In this document: positions 45,918 through 55,332 of the stretch, one piece after another
Numbering within the stretch: position 1 is the first letter of the stretch
Layout of the letters: every line of letters begins with the position of its first letter
NCBI RefSeq assembly: GCF_023983475.1
Contig: NZ_CP092712.1
Location: 1,054,001-1,118,000, forward strand
DNA: 64,000 bases
Source: Aliivibrio fischeri ATCC 7744 = JCM 18803 = DSM 507
Lineage (GTDB): Bacteria; Pseudomonadota; Gammaproteobacteria; Enterobacterales; Vibrionaceae
Direction: 5' to 3'
Program-made: the position numbers and the translations under genes
Notes under the pieces: generated by a model
What the model was told of the DNA's origin: nothing
Databases searched by the model: none
What the model saw: the letters and a program-made list of their open reading frames with translations, nothing else

Positions 45918-47486
45918 TTAATATCTCCATTCCTTGGCGGACAAATTGAATTTTCGTAATCGATAATCAAGAGAACCTTTTGATAGCTCTAGTCGGTTAG
46001 CTATGGTCTGTAGATGCCCTTGATGTTTCTCTAAATATTGCATTAAAACGTTCTTCTCAAATTGGTCTATTTGAGAAGATAAACTGCCAGTTAACGTCTG
46101 CTCTTTCTTCTCTTTTGGCGTCATCATCATGATGCTATTCAAGACTTTTTCTATGATGGATTTATCCAATTGTTGGCAGTCAGGTGCCTCCATACAGCAA
46201 CGCTCTATGATGTTTTTTAGCTCACGAACATTCCCTGGGAATGCGTAATTATCAAGGTAGTTGATAAACTCATTAGTTAATGCGGGAATGGGTTGGTGAA
46301 GCTCTAAAGCATAATGTTTAGCAAAAAATTGACTCAATAAAGAGATGTCGCCATAACGCTCTCGAAGTGGAGGAAGTGCGATGGTAAATTGTGCTAAACG
46401 GAAATAGAGGTCTTGACGGAATTCACCTTGCTCAATTTTTTTGATTAAAGCTTGATGTGTTGCTGCAACGACTTTGACATCAATATCGTAAAGGGTAGTT
46501 GACCCTAACGGACGAACTTTTTTCTCTTCTAATACGCGGAGCAGCTTGGCTTGCAGTGAGCTTGGCATATCTCCGATTTCATCTAAAAAGAGGATACCTT
46601 TATCAGCTGAGCGGATTAAACCAATGTAATCTCTATCCGCTCCAGTAAACGCTCCTTTTTGATAACCAAATAACTCACTTTCAAGTAGGTGTTCAGGAAT
46701 AGAAGCACAGTTTTGTACAACGTATGGCTCATTTCTTCTATTACCAAATTGATGAATAGCTTTTGCGATAAGCTCTTTACCGCTTCCTGTTTCACCAGTT
46801 ACTAGCACGTTGCGATTAATATGCAGTGCTTTAGATATATTAAGACGTACCTCTTTTATCGCACTACTATCGCCCACAATATTAAAATCCGATGGGATGT
46901 GGGTTGTTGATGAATGAGGAGCAATCTTTTGATCCAATAAAGCGTAACTGTTTTTAATTGCTAGAGCGATTCGGTCAATAGCAAGTGAGTTAAGGGTATA
47001 AATTGTTTGGCGATCGCTTTTTTGGTAGGTACTAAAATTGGAGAAATAGAACATGAGTACGCCTGAAATTCTTTGTTGTGAATTTCTTAATGGCATAAAT
47101 TCAACTTCACCATCGGTTAGAGTGTAATACTCTGATTGTTCGAATAAAATATGCTTAATATCATCAGTACATTGACTAAAATGAAGATTAAAATTACGCC
47201 CTTCACTCATACAGAGAGTTAACGTATTAAATTCACGATAATCGGTATTAATGATGTTATTTTTGTCGTGTTTATTCTCAAAAGGCAAAGAGGTGATTTG
47301 AGGTTGATGTTTAGAGTCAGAATAACCTTCAGCCATTTTAAATAATTGTGCACCAGAAGGTTGCGATAAAAAGCAAATTACCTTTTGGGCACCACTGTGT
47401 TTTAAAATTCCAGATAACCAACATTGAGTGAATTTATTAAAGTCACTTTGTTGTTCTGAAGTAATATTCATTAATAGCTCTGGCAT
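45918..47486 (-). CDS. vasH: T6SS sigma-54-dependent activator VasH
   Basis: A 522-residue enhancer-binding protein. An N-terminal GAF-like sensory region (about 1-200) is followed by an AAA+ sigma-54 interaction domain (about 205-430) with Walker A GETGSGKE, the sigma-54 contact loop GAFTGA, Walker B FLDEIGD, and a C-terminal Fis-type helix-turn-helix (near 480-515; LQTIANRLELSKGSLDYRLR). In V. cholerae VasH turns on the hcp-containing auxiliary T6SS clusters. It lies 5 bases after clpV. No -24/-12 promoter was recognised upstream of tssA, so its targets are probably the unlinked hcp/vgrG loci. Confidence 0.94.
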   Translation of the reverse strand: MPELLMNITSEQQSDFNKFTQCWLSGILKHSGAQKVICFLSQPSGAQLFKMAEGYSDSKHQPQITSLPFENKHDKNNIINTDYREFNTLTLCMSEGRNFNLHFSQCTDDIKHILFEQSEYYTLTDGEVEFMPLRNSQQRISGVLMFYFSNFSTYQKSDRQTIYTLNSLAIDRIALAIKNSYALLDQKIAPHSSTTHIPSDFNIVGDSSAIKEVRLNISKALHINRNVLVTGETGSGKELIAKAIHQFGNRRNEPYVVQNCASIPEHLLESELFGYQKGAFTGADRDYIGLIRSADKGILFLDEIGDMPSSLQAKLLRVLEEKKVRPLGSTTLYDIDVKVVAATHQALIKKIEQGEFRQDLYFRLAQFTIALPPLRERYGDISLLSQFFAKHYALELHQPIPALTNEFINYLDNYAFPGNVRELKNIIERCCMEAPDCQQLDKSIIEKVLNSIMMMTPKEKKEQTLTGSLSSQIDQFEKNVLMQYLEKHQGHLQTIANRLELSKGSLDYRLRKFNLSAKEWRY

Positions 47487-47491
47487 GATGG

Positions 47492-50074
47492 CTAGTCCTC
47501 AAACTCGCAAAAGACTTGGCCATTTTCATCGATACATAGAGATATACTGGTCAATGGTTCTTTTCTAGCCAGTGCTAGCAGTATTTGGGATGAAAATGCA
47601 GGTTTTAGTTGTCCATTAATAATGGCATCAATATTTCTCGCACCGGTTTCAGTTAATGTACAACTTTGAGCAATGTGTTGAATGATTGCTTCGTCATAAT
47701 GAAGAGTGATTTGTTGCAATGACAGCTGTTCGGTTAATTGTTTAAGGCGAATATCTACAAGGGCTTCCATACTTTCCATATCAAGAGGGAAGAATGGGAC
47801 AACGGTCATTCGTCCGACTAAGGCTGGTTTAAAGTACTGATTTAACGTTGGACGGATGGCTTTAGTTAATGCATCTGTTGTCGGTTTTTCTTCTTGATTA
47901 CAAAGGGCTTCAATTTGATCAGAGGCTAAGTTTGAGGTCATGATTATTAGCGTTTGTTTGAAGTTGATTTCTCTTCCTTCACCATCATTAGCTACGCCTT
48001 TATCAAAAATTTGATAGAAAAGGTTCATGATTTCAGGGTCTGCTTTTTCGACTTCATCAAGTAATACAACTGAATAAGGGCGTTGACGAACGGCTTCAGT
48101 TAACACACCGCCTTCACCATATCCAACGTAGCCAGGAGGCGAACCAATTAGGCGAGATACGGTGTGTTTTTCTTGAAACTCTGACATATTGATAGTGGTA
48201 AGAAATTGTTCGCCGCCATACATTAAATCGGCAATGGCTTGAGCGGTTTGAGTTTTTCCTACACCACTTGGACCAACAAAAAGAAATACACCAGTTGGAG
48301 AATTAGGGTTGTTTAATCCTGCTGCAGTGGCTTGGATTGCTTTTTCTAAGGCGATGACGGCTTGATCTTGGCCTTTGATTTGTTCTTTTAGCTTTGATTT
48401 TATCGTAAGTACTTGAGTCGCTTGTCCACGTTGTAATGTACTCATTGGAATTCCGGTCCAATGGGATACTACCTCAGCAACCAAAGATGGGCAGGTTTCG
48501 TAATTGACTAAAGAGTGTGTGTGTTGTGCATCCGATAGCGCTTGATGTATCTCTTGCTGGTTGCAAATTAATCGATGCTTTTCTTCTTCATCATCACATA
48601 GTGCAATGTCAATTCGAGAAGTTAGCAGTGCTTCGGCTAATTCTTTTTGTGTTTGCCATTCTTGCTCTAACTGTTCAGCTTCAAGGTGGGTTTGAGACAG
48701 CTTTTCTTTCAATTGAGTAATGGTGTTTTCTTCAATATTAATTCCTGCTTGTTGATCTCTTAATACACAATCAAGCTCACGTTGAGTAATAGCGATAATA
48801 TGTAATAACGTTTCTAATGACTCAGGCTTGGCTTTTAAATTGATCTTCACACGTGCACAAGCTGTATCAAGAAGATCGATGGCTTTATCTGGTAGTTGAC
48901 GACCGCTAATGTAACGTGCAGATAATTCAGCAGCGGCAATAATGGCATCATCTCTTACATAAACACCGTGGCTTTCTTCATAACGCTCTGCAAGACCTCG
49001 TAAAATTGTTACAGCTTGACTAACATTTGGTTCGTCTACTTTTACCGGTTGGAAACGTCGTGCAAGTGCAGGATCTTTTTCTATGTATTTTTTATATTCA
49101 GACCACGTTGTTGCACCTATTGTACGTAATTCACCTCGAGCAAGAGCTGGTTTTAGAAGATTGGCTGCATCATTGCTACCTGCTTGTCCACCAGCACCAA
49201 TTAGAGTATGTGCTTCATCAATAAATAAGATAATAGGTGTCGGACTTTCTTGAACTGCTGTGATAACCAAATTTAAGCGACGTTCAAATTCACCTTTAAT
49301 ACTTGCACCTGCTTGAAGTAACCCAAGATCCAAAGAGAGAAGGGCGACATTTTCAAGCATATCGGGTACTTCTCCTTGAGCTATTTTTATTGCTAAACCT
49401 TCTACTAATGCAGTTTTGCCAACCCCCGCTTCGCCAACAATCATTGGGTTATTTTTACGGCGACGGGCTAAAATATCGATCATTTGACGAATTTCAGAAT
49501 CTCGGCATAAAACAGGATCAATTTTATTATCTTTCGCCAATTGTGTGTAATTGGTCGTGTATGCATCGAGTGCATTTTGATGTTCAGCAGAGGATTGAGA
49601 ATCTTGATTCGCGCAGCTGACTAAGCCTTCAACCTGTTGTTTTAATGAAGCGATAGGAATGACACTGAGTTCACGGTAATAGGGGGTATGCCCATATTTA
49701 TTTGGATGGGAAAGGAGAGTCAGCAGTAAGTTCGCTGCTAATACTTCAGAAAGCTGCATCTCTAGCATGGAGAAAAGATAACTTTCTTGAAGCCATTCAA
49801 TTAACGCAGTTGATAAAACGGGGTGATTACTTTCAGATGAGGTGCTTTTTCTTCCGTGTTGTAGCGCTTCAATTAAAACATCAGTAGATACATTGTATTG
49901 CTGACAAGCTTTATTCCAAAAACTTTGTGGATTATTCAGTGCCGCAAGAATAAAGTCTTCACATAACACTTCATTACCGCCACGAGTGACGCATAATTGT
50001 GCACCTTGCTCTAACGCAAGATGTGACTCTTTATCTAATGTTTTAATTAATTGAGGTAGTTCTACGTTAATCAT
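47492..50074 (-). CDS. tssH: T6SS sheath-disassembly ATPase ClpV (TssH)
   Basis: An 860-residue Clp/Hsp100 AAA+ unfoldase. An N-terminal Clp domain (about 1-150) is followed by AAA1 (Walker A GEAGVGKT near residue 218), a coiled-coil middle domain (about 410-520), and AAA2 (Walker A GPSGVGKT near residue 605; ATP-hydrolysing [11 protein letters not shown]). ClpV extracts and recycles contracted TssBC sheath. It overlaps tssG by 4 bases and is 5 bases ahead of vasH. Length matches ClpV rather than ClpB, and the context settles the assignment. Confidence 0.95.
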   Translation of the reverse strand: MINVELPQLIKTLDKESHLALEQGAQLCVTRGGNEVLCEDFILAALNNPQSFWNKACQQYNVSTDVLIEALQHGRKSTSSESNHPVLSTALIEWLQESYLFSMLEMQLSEVLAANLLLTLLSHPNKYGHTPYYRELSVIPIASLKQQVEGLVSCANQDSQSSAEHQNALDAYTTNYTQLAKDNKIDPVLCRDSEIRQMIDILARRRKNNPMIVGEAGVGKTALVEGLAIKIAQGEVPDMLENVALLSLDLGLLQAGASIKGEFERRLNLVITAVQESPTPIILFIDEAHTLIGAGGQAGSNDAANLLKPALARGELRTIGATTWSEYKKYIEKDPALARRFQPVKVDEPNVSQAVTILRGLAERYEESHGVYVRDDAIIAAAELSARYISGRQLPDKAIDLLDTACARVKINLKAKPESLETLLHIIAITQRELDCVLRDQQAGINIEENTITQLKEKLSQTHLEAEQLEQEWQTQKELAEALLTSRIDIALCDDEEEKHRLICNQQEIHQALSDAQHTHSLVNYETCPSLVAEVVSHWTGIPMSTLQRGQATQVLTIKSKLKEQIKGQDQAVIALEKAIQATAAGLNNPNSPTGVFLFVGPSGVGKTQTAQAIADLMYGGEQFLTTINMSEFQEKHTVSRLIGSPPGYVGYGEGGVLTEAVRQRPYSVVLLDEVEKADPEIMNLFYQIFDKGVANDGEGREINFKQTLIIMTSNLASDQIEALCNQEEKPTTDALTKAIRPTLNQYFKPALVGRMTVVPFFPLDMESMEALVDIRLKQLTEQLSLQQITLHYDEAIIQHIAQSCTLTETGARNIDAIINGQLKPAFSSQILLALARKEPLTSISLCIDENGQVFCEFED

Positions 50075-51111
50075 AATGTTTTCCCTGAAAGTGTAATACG
50101 TCCTTCATTTGGGTTTGAACCTAGCCAACTCGTCCAACCTAAGCAGCATTCATTATCGACTGATAAGGTTAATGGACGGGGTTCATCTTTTTTTAAATGA
50201 AGTTGAATATCAAAATCGAGTGGATCTTTAACGGTAAATTGCACTAATTGATTGAGTGCGATCCAATTTGGTTTATCGGTTAAAAAAGAGTGGAAGTGAT
50301 CCCACGTTAATTCTTTTATATGTATACGAAATTTATTTGCTCTATCTGGTGCACTACTGCCCAAAACAGAGGTACTAGAAAGTACGGCATTGTTCTGCCC
50401 TAATTCACAGAGTTGTTGTGTTGGTATTGAGCAATGACGAAGAATGCACTCTTCAATATGTATCGCTGAATGCTGGAAGTAATATCGTAATAGCGCTTCG
50501 ATTGTATTTGCTGATCTTACCCTTTGGCTTAGTAAACCAAGGTAAGGAAATAAGCGAGACCAGTTAATTGAGTCATCATCACGCAGTTCAGGATTTTTTA
50601 ATCCAAGTAATGCAAAGATATATTGTGAAAACGGATCATTGGCGCCTTCTCTAAACGCTGCGTTATAACGGTATTTTTGCCAAACACTACGAATTAAACG
50701 ATGTAATCTGTGATGGAAAATATCAAGAAATGACTTTAGAACGTTATTTTCATCTTGGAGTAAATAATCATTATAAAAAGCAGGTAAGGGCGATGAAGCA
50801 CCAATTAATGACAGCATATTTAACGTCATAATGACTTTTGGTAGCCCATCATCATGAGTGATTACTTTAATACTTTGAATCTCACGAGGAGCGAAACCTT
50901 GAGAAGGGTTCGCTACAAATTGAATGCGATCATAGGCCTGATCAAGATCCCACTCATCATGATTGGTTTTTAAGTGATGACATACATGATCCAATGCCTT
51001 CATCAAAGATAAATGTCCAATATGTTCAATGGTTATTCCTAATTGAATAGGAATTTGATTTGATGTTATCGAGACTAAATTAGAGGTTGTTGCCCCATTC
51101 GTGGTAGCCAT
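50071..51111 (-). CDS. tssG: T6SS baseplate subunit TssG
   Basis: A 346-residue protein of the TssG (VasB/ImpH) family. Family features are FVANPSQGFAPREIQ (about residues 65-79), a central FYNDYLLQDENN and FLDIFHHRLHRLI segment, and GLLSQRVRSANTIEALLRYYF. It forms the TssF2-TssG wedge of the baseplate. Its first 37 bases overlap the end of tssF, an unusually long overlap that implies strict coupling, and its end overlaps clpV by 4 bases. Confidence 0.94.
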   Translation of the reverse strand: MATTNGATTSNLVSITSNQIPIQLGITIEHIGHLSLMKALDHVCHHLKTNHDEWDLDQAYDRIQFVANPSQGFAPREIQSIKVITHDDGLPKVIMTLNMLSLIGASSPLPAFYNDYLLQDENNVLKSFLDIFHHRLHRLIRSVWQKYRYNAAFREGANDPFSQYIFALLGLKNPELRDDDSINWSRLFPYLGLLSQRVRSANTIEALLRYYFQHSAIHIEECILRHCSIPTQQLCELGQNNAVLSSTSVLGSSAPDRANKFRIHIKELTWDHFHSFLTDKPNWIALNQLVQFTVKDPLDFDIQLHLKKDEPRPLTLSVDNECCLGWTSWLGSNPNEGRITLSGKTL

Positions 51112-52826
51112 GAATAGTCTCCTCCATCAGTGCTTGTAACGTGCAATTGGTTGAATGAATTCATACTGGTATAAAGCGATAAAAATTCATTAATTACAGT
51201 GGAAAATAAATATAGCTCGCCTTCACATAAAAAGTGCTTCGTGTTGAGATGAAGTTGTGTATTCATTGCTCGTACAGGAGCACCTTCATATAACATATCG
51301 CAAGGTTTGGTCGATATATTTACGATGCCATCGATCAGTCTTTTATGTTTTTTTCCTTTTGCATCATCTTGTTGGCCAGCAAAATCATAAGCAAGCAAAA
51401 TGCGTTTAAACGCTTCTGGCTTGGTTAATGAAAGATAATTAAGTGACATATTTGATATGAGTGACCAAAGACCATCTTTATCAATGGGTGGGGTGTAGCA
51501 AGGCGTTACTGTTCTGATATTGGTAAATGTTGCTGAACCAGTTGTTTGATCTGTTGTTTCTGTAATAGAGTTTACAGATAAACGCTGAGCTAATGCCCCA
51601 TTACATGCAGTAACGGCAATAGAAACCGTCACGCTATTGGTAAAGGTGTGTTGAGAACGAAACGATAGATACGTATCAAAGTGCCCACTGACAATGTTCT
51701 TTTCTTGGCGGATACTGTAATAGTTTGAGCGATTTTTATTTTCATTATGTTCAAATGATTCAAAGTGGTAAAAATCGATACGACCTTTTTGTCCTGGGTT
51801 CCAACCGTGTACTTCTTTGACAGATAAAATGGTACTGCTATCGTCATTTAAAGAAACCGGTGTGATCTTATAATGATCTTTTCTGTGGTTAAGTAAGAGT
51901 GGTTGAGTATCACTTTTAAATGAATTAACGATTGGGGTACAAAATAGCTCTGGTTGAACACGATTAGCGTAAAAAGGCTGTTGTGTGATGTTATCTAACG
52001 TGAATTTTAAATCGACATATTTACACCCTTGACTAAACTGAGCTGGCCAAACTGGTAACTCAGTTAAGTCAATGTAGTAATATTTTTCTGGGTAACAAAA
52101 AAATTCTTGAATGTGTCGGTAGCCTTCAAATGTATTGAGAGGGTAATCAAAAATAGCTTCATTGGTTTTAAAGCCAACAGGTTTAATGCTATGGATTGGA
52201 AACGTTGAGCGATTGATTTGTTCTAACTCTTTATCCAAAGCGCAAAACTCAGCTTGAGTGGTGGAAGAGCAAAGTGCCATAATGAGAGACAAGCAACTGG
52301 CTTTGTCACCATTAAAATGAACACGTAACTGTTTCATATTTAACGATGCTAGATCGATTCCTGAAGGTAATTCCAATCGTAGTTGATAAATGCCACCATG
52401 CCCATTTGCTGTAAAAGACGATGAATGAAGAGATACAGGGTAAATATCAACATCAAAACACGTTTTAAACTTACATTGAACGCCATCAATAGGTTGGCTA
52501 AGCACTTCCGTACCACGCTTAATTATTGATGCTTGGGTTGCTTCACTTGCTGGTGTAAATTGCAGAGTACTCATTGCCGGAATTGCTTGAACATAATTAG
52601 GCCATAATAGACGCATTAATGAATGGGTTAATTCAGGTAATTGGTTATCTAAGCGTTGATGTAAACGACCAACTAAAAAAGCGAATCCTTCGAATAATCG
52701 CTCAATATCCGGATCTAATCCTTCTTGCCCTAAATAAGGCGCTAGAGCCGGATTTTCTCTCGAAAACGACTTTCCTAATTCGCGTAGTGCCGCTAATTCA
52801 GATTGATAGTAATGATTAAAACTCAT
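51075..52826 (-). CDS. tssF: T6SS baseplate subunit TssF
   Basis: A 583-residue protein beginning with the family hallmark FNHYYQSELAALRELGKSFSRENPALAPYL. The segment DPDIERLFEGFAFLVGRLHQRLDNQLPEL follows near residues 38-66. TssF (VasA/ImpG) pairs with TssG to build baseplate wedges around the VgrG hub. It overlaps tssE by 4 bases and tssG by 37 bases. Length is standard. Confidence 0.95.
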   Translation of the reverse strand: MSFNHYYQSELAALRELGKSFSRENPALAPYLGQEGLDPDIERLFEGFAFLVGRLHQRLDNQLPELTHSLMRLLWPNYVQAIPAMSTLQFTPASEATQASIIKRGTEVLSQPIDGVQCKFKTCFDVDIYPVSLHSSSFTANGHGGIYQLRLELPSGIDLASLNMKQLRVHFNGDKASCLSLIMALCSSTTQAEFCALDKELEQINRSTFPIHSIKPVGFKTNEAIFDYPLNTFEGYRHIQEFFCYPEKYYYIDLTELPVWPAQFSQGCKYVDLKFTLDNITQQPFYANRVQPELFCTPIVNSFKSDTQPLLLNHRKDHYKITPVSLNDDSSTILSVKEVHGWNPGQKGRIDFYHFESFEHNENKNRSNYYSIRQEKNIVSGHFDTYLSFRSQHTFTNSVTVSIAVTACNGALAQRLSVNSITETTDQTTGSATFTNIRTVTPCYTPPIDKDGLWSLISNMSLNYLSLTKPEAFKRILLAYDFAGQQDDAKGKKHKRLIDGIVNISTKPCDMLYEGAPVRAMNTQLHLNTKHFLCEGELYLFSTVINEFLSLYTSMNSFNQLHVTSTDGGDYSWLPRMGQQPLI

Positions 52827-53248
52827 GCTGCACCTTGTGTAATATTGGTTTCAGCGTTGCGGTTAGCGGCTTGAGCATGAGCGGTAAATGAAATAGCGGT
52901 ATTTTTCCCATTAATGATGACATCACCACTGACATCAAAATAGAGACGTAAAGGGTTATAGATATCACCTAAATAGCGGACTTGAGGATTAATGATTCTC
53001 GTTTCATAGCGAGCGATAACACGTTCAACCTCGCGTTTAATATGAAGGATGGCATCATGCGGACTCATGTGAGACATATTAAGATCTGGCAAGCCTAAAT
53101 CAGGACAGATCAATGCAGCCCCTTGTCTTGTTGAAAGTAACTGACTGACGTGTGAGCGAATTGATTCTGTCATATGCTGTGCCGTGACAGATTGATTGCT
53201 TTGTGTTGTACCACTTAATAGTCGTTCAAATAATCGTTGGTTCGACAT
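52823..53248 (-). CDS. tssE: T6SS baseplate subunit TssE (gp25-like)
   Basis: A 141-residue homologue of phage T4 gp25. It shows the LLSTRQGAALICPDLGLPDLN segment (in two parts, about residues 38-58) and the C-terminal core IARYETRIINPQVRYL (about 77-92) with the conserved E-x-R-I pair. It links the baseplate to the first sheath ring. It is separated from tssC by an 89-base gap with a large stem-loop and overlaps tssF by 4 bases. Confidence 0.93.
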   Translation of the reverse strand: MSNQRLFERLLSGTTQSNQSVTAQHMTESIRSHVSQLLSTRQGAALICPDLGLPDLNMSHMSPHDAILHIKREVERVIARYETRIINPQVRYLGDIYNPLRLYFDVSGDVIINGKNTAISFTAHAQAANRNAETNITQGAA

Positions 53249-53283
53249 ATTTCACTCTTTATTCCATTAACACCCTGTGAAAT

Positions 53284-53329
53284 ACCCTGTGTTTATTGTC
53301 AATAATTAGACTTTTACTAAACACAGGGT
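53284..53329 (-). promoter_or_regulatory. Intercistronic stem-loop between tssC and tssE
   Basis: The only sizeable gap in the first half of the T6SS operon holds a 12-bp perfect inverted repeat (ACCCTGTGTTTA/TAAACACAGGGT) around a 22-base loop. A further partial copy of CACCCTGTG lies next to it on the tssE side. No T-run follows on the minus strand, so it is not a classical terminator. It may protect the tssABC message or reduce read-through, giving excess sheath protein. Confidence 0.6.
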
Positions 53330-53337
53330 GAAAGGGA

Positions 53338-54813
53338 TTACTCTTGATCCAATTTACCAACTAACGACAAAGTAAAATCAGAACCCATGTATTTGAAGTG
53401 TGGGCGAACTGATAGGTTTACTTTGTACCAACCTGGATTGCCTTCAACGTCCATTACTTCGATATTGGCTGCACGAAGTGGACGACGGCTACGAACTTCT
53501 GCTGGTGGATTTTCTTGATCAGCAATGTATTGACGAATCCAAGTGTTTAACTCTTGTTCTAAGTCTGTACGTTCTTTCCAGCTACCGATTTGTTCACGCT
53601 GTAGCACTTTAATGTAATGTGCAAGACGGCTAATAATGAACAAGTAAGGGAGTTGCGTGCCCAAACGGAAATTTAACTCAGCGTTTTTACCTTCTTCGGT
53701 ATTGCCAAAAAACTTCGCTTTTTGAACGGAATTGGCAGAGAAGAAAGCCGCATTATCTGAGCCCTTACGCATAGTGAGAGCAATAAAGCCTTCCTCTGCT
53801 AATTCATACTCTCTGCGGTCAGAAACAAGAACTTCTGTTGGGATTTTAGTTTCAATATCTCCCATACTTTCAAAGTGGTGGAGGGGTAGATCTTCCACTG
53901 CACCACCTGATTGAGGACCAATAATATTTGGACACCAACGGAAATTAGCAAAACTTTCAGTGATACGAGTTGCCATTGTAAAAGCGGTATTTCCCCATAA
54001 ATAATCTTCGTGAGTAGCAGAAACATTTTCATGGTAATTGAACGCTTTTACAGGGTTTTCTTCTGGGTCATAAGGCTGACGTAATAAGAATCTAGGTAAT
54101 GTTAAGCCTACATATCTTGAGTCTTCTTGCTCACGGAAGCTTTGCCATTTTGCATATTGAGGACTTTCAAAATGATCATTAAGATCTTTTAGATCAGGTA
54201 ATCCCTCAAATGATTCTAAGCCAAAGAATTTAGGACCAGCGGCTGAAATAAATGGTGCATGAGACATCGCTGCTACAGAAGCCAGGTTTTGAAGGTTTTT
54301 AATATCAGGCGCAGAAGGACCAAAGTCATAATTACCAATAATAGCACCAACAGGTTGGCCACCAAATGTACCAAACTCGTTAGTGTAGACATGCTTGTAG
54401 AGTCCTGATTGAGTAATTTCTGAAGCATCTTCGAAGTCCTCTAACAAGTCAGTTTTAGATACATTAATTACTTCGATTTTAATATTTTCACGAAAATCGG
54501 TGCGATCAACGAGTAATTTTAATCCACGCCAAGCTGATTCAAGTTGTTGAAAAGAAGAGTGGTGAAGAATTTCGTCAACTTGCTTACTTAAGCGTTGATC
54601 AATCTCTGTGATCATTTTATCAATCAGTGCTTTTTTGACTGGCTCTTCTTGATTCTGAGGTTTTAATAACTCTTCAATAAAAGCGCTGACACCACGTTTA
54701 GCAATACCGTATGTTTCATCTTCTGGAGTTAAATTAGTTTGAGCTACGATTTGATCAAGAAGTCCAACAGTAACTTGATTATCTAGCTCTTGTGCTGTGC
54801 TTGTATCTGACAT
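53338..54813 (-). CDS. tssC: T6SS contractile sheath large subunit TssC (VipB)
   Basis: A 491-residue protein of the TssC/VipB family. Landmarks are ELLKPQNQEE near residue 49, SAWRGLKLLVDRTDF near 92-106, GAIIGNYDFGPSAPDI near 156-171, and the C-terminal half with RPHFKYMGSDFTLSLVGKLD. With TssB it polymerises into the sheath whose contraction fires the Hcp tube. It follows tssB by 3 bases. Codon use is more optimised than in most of the operon, in line with a structural protein made in many copies. Confidence 0.96.
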   Translation of the reverse strand: MSDTSTAQELDNQVTVGLLDQIVAQTNLTPEDETYGIAKRGVSAFIEELLKPQNQEEPVKKALIDKMITEIDQRLSKQVDEILHHSSFQQLESAWRGLKLLVDRTDFRENIKIEVINVSKTDLLEDFEDASEITQSGLYKHVYTNEFGTFGGQPVGAIIGNYDFGPSAPDIKNLQNLASVAAMSHAPFISAAGPKFFGLESFEGLPDLKDLNDHFESPQYAKWQSFREQEDSRYVGLTLPRFLLRQPYDPEENPVKAFNYHENVSATHEDYLWGNTAFTMATRITESFANFRWCPNIIGPQSGGAVEDLPLHHFESMGDIETKIPTEVLVSDRREYELAEEGFIALTMRKGSDNAAFFSANSVQKAKFFGNTEEGKNAELNFRLGTQLPYLFIISRLAHYIKVLQREQIGSWKERTDLEQELNTWIRQYIADQENPPAEVRSRRPLRAANIEVMDVEGNPGWYKVNLSVRPHFKYMGSDFTLSLVGKLDQE

Positions 54814-54816
54814 GTC

Positions 54817-55317
54817 TTATTCCTTTTCTGTCACTAGACCTAATTCACTTAGTAGTTTTTCACGAGCTTCATCATCAACAAGGGCATCTTCAATTGCTTT
54901 GCGAAATGCAGGAACATTGCCTAACGGGCCTTTTAAAGAAACAAGCGCTTCACGTAAATCCATTAAGCCTTTTAGTTCAGGTACTTGCTCAACAATGCTT
55001 GAAGGATCAAAATCATTGATATGTTTAAAACTTAGATCGACTGCTATTTCCTCATTTCCTTCGCCATCATCTTGAAGTTGGTTTTTCACACCAAAAGAGA
55101 TGTTTAAGTTTTGTTTTTCAATAACGTCATTGAAATTGCTTTTATCAACATTAAATGGTTTTCGATCTTCAAGTTTTCGATCATCTTCTTGCTGAGTAAA
55201 GTCACCAAGAACCATCATTTTCAGTGGAAGTTCAAGATCTTCTGCAGCGTCACCGCTTACTGGTTTGAATGTCACATTTACACGTTCTTTTGGTGCAACA
55301 GATCCATCTTTTGACAT
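54817..55317 (-). CDS. tssB: T6SS contractile sheath small subunit TssB (VipA)
   Basis: A 166-residue protein of the TssB/VipA family with KERVNVTFKP at the N-terminus, LPLKMMVLGDF near residues 26-36, and a C-terminal helix (about 118-150, LVSLKGPLGNVPAFRKAI) that carries the ClpV-binding region in related proteins. It forms the sheath heterodimer with TssC, encoded 3 bases downstream. It lies 15 bases after tssA. Confidence 0.95.
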   Translation of the reverse strand: MSKDGSVAPKERVNVTFKPVSGDAAEDLELPLKMMVLGDFTQQEDDRKLEDRKPFNVDKSNFNDVIEKQNLNISFGVKNQLQDDGEGNEEIAVDLSFKHINDFDPSSIVEQVPELKGLMDLREALVSLKGPLGNVPAFRKAIEDALVDDEAREKLLSELGLVTEKE

Positions 55318-55332
55318 GGGGTCTCCTTGGGT

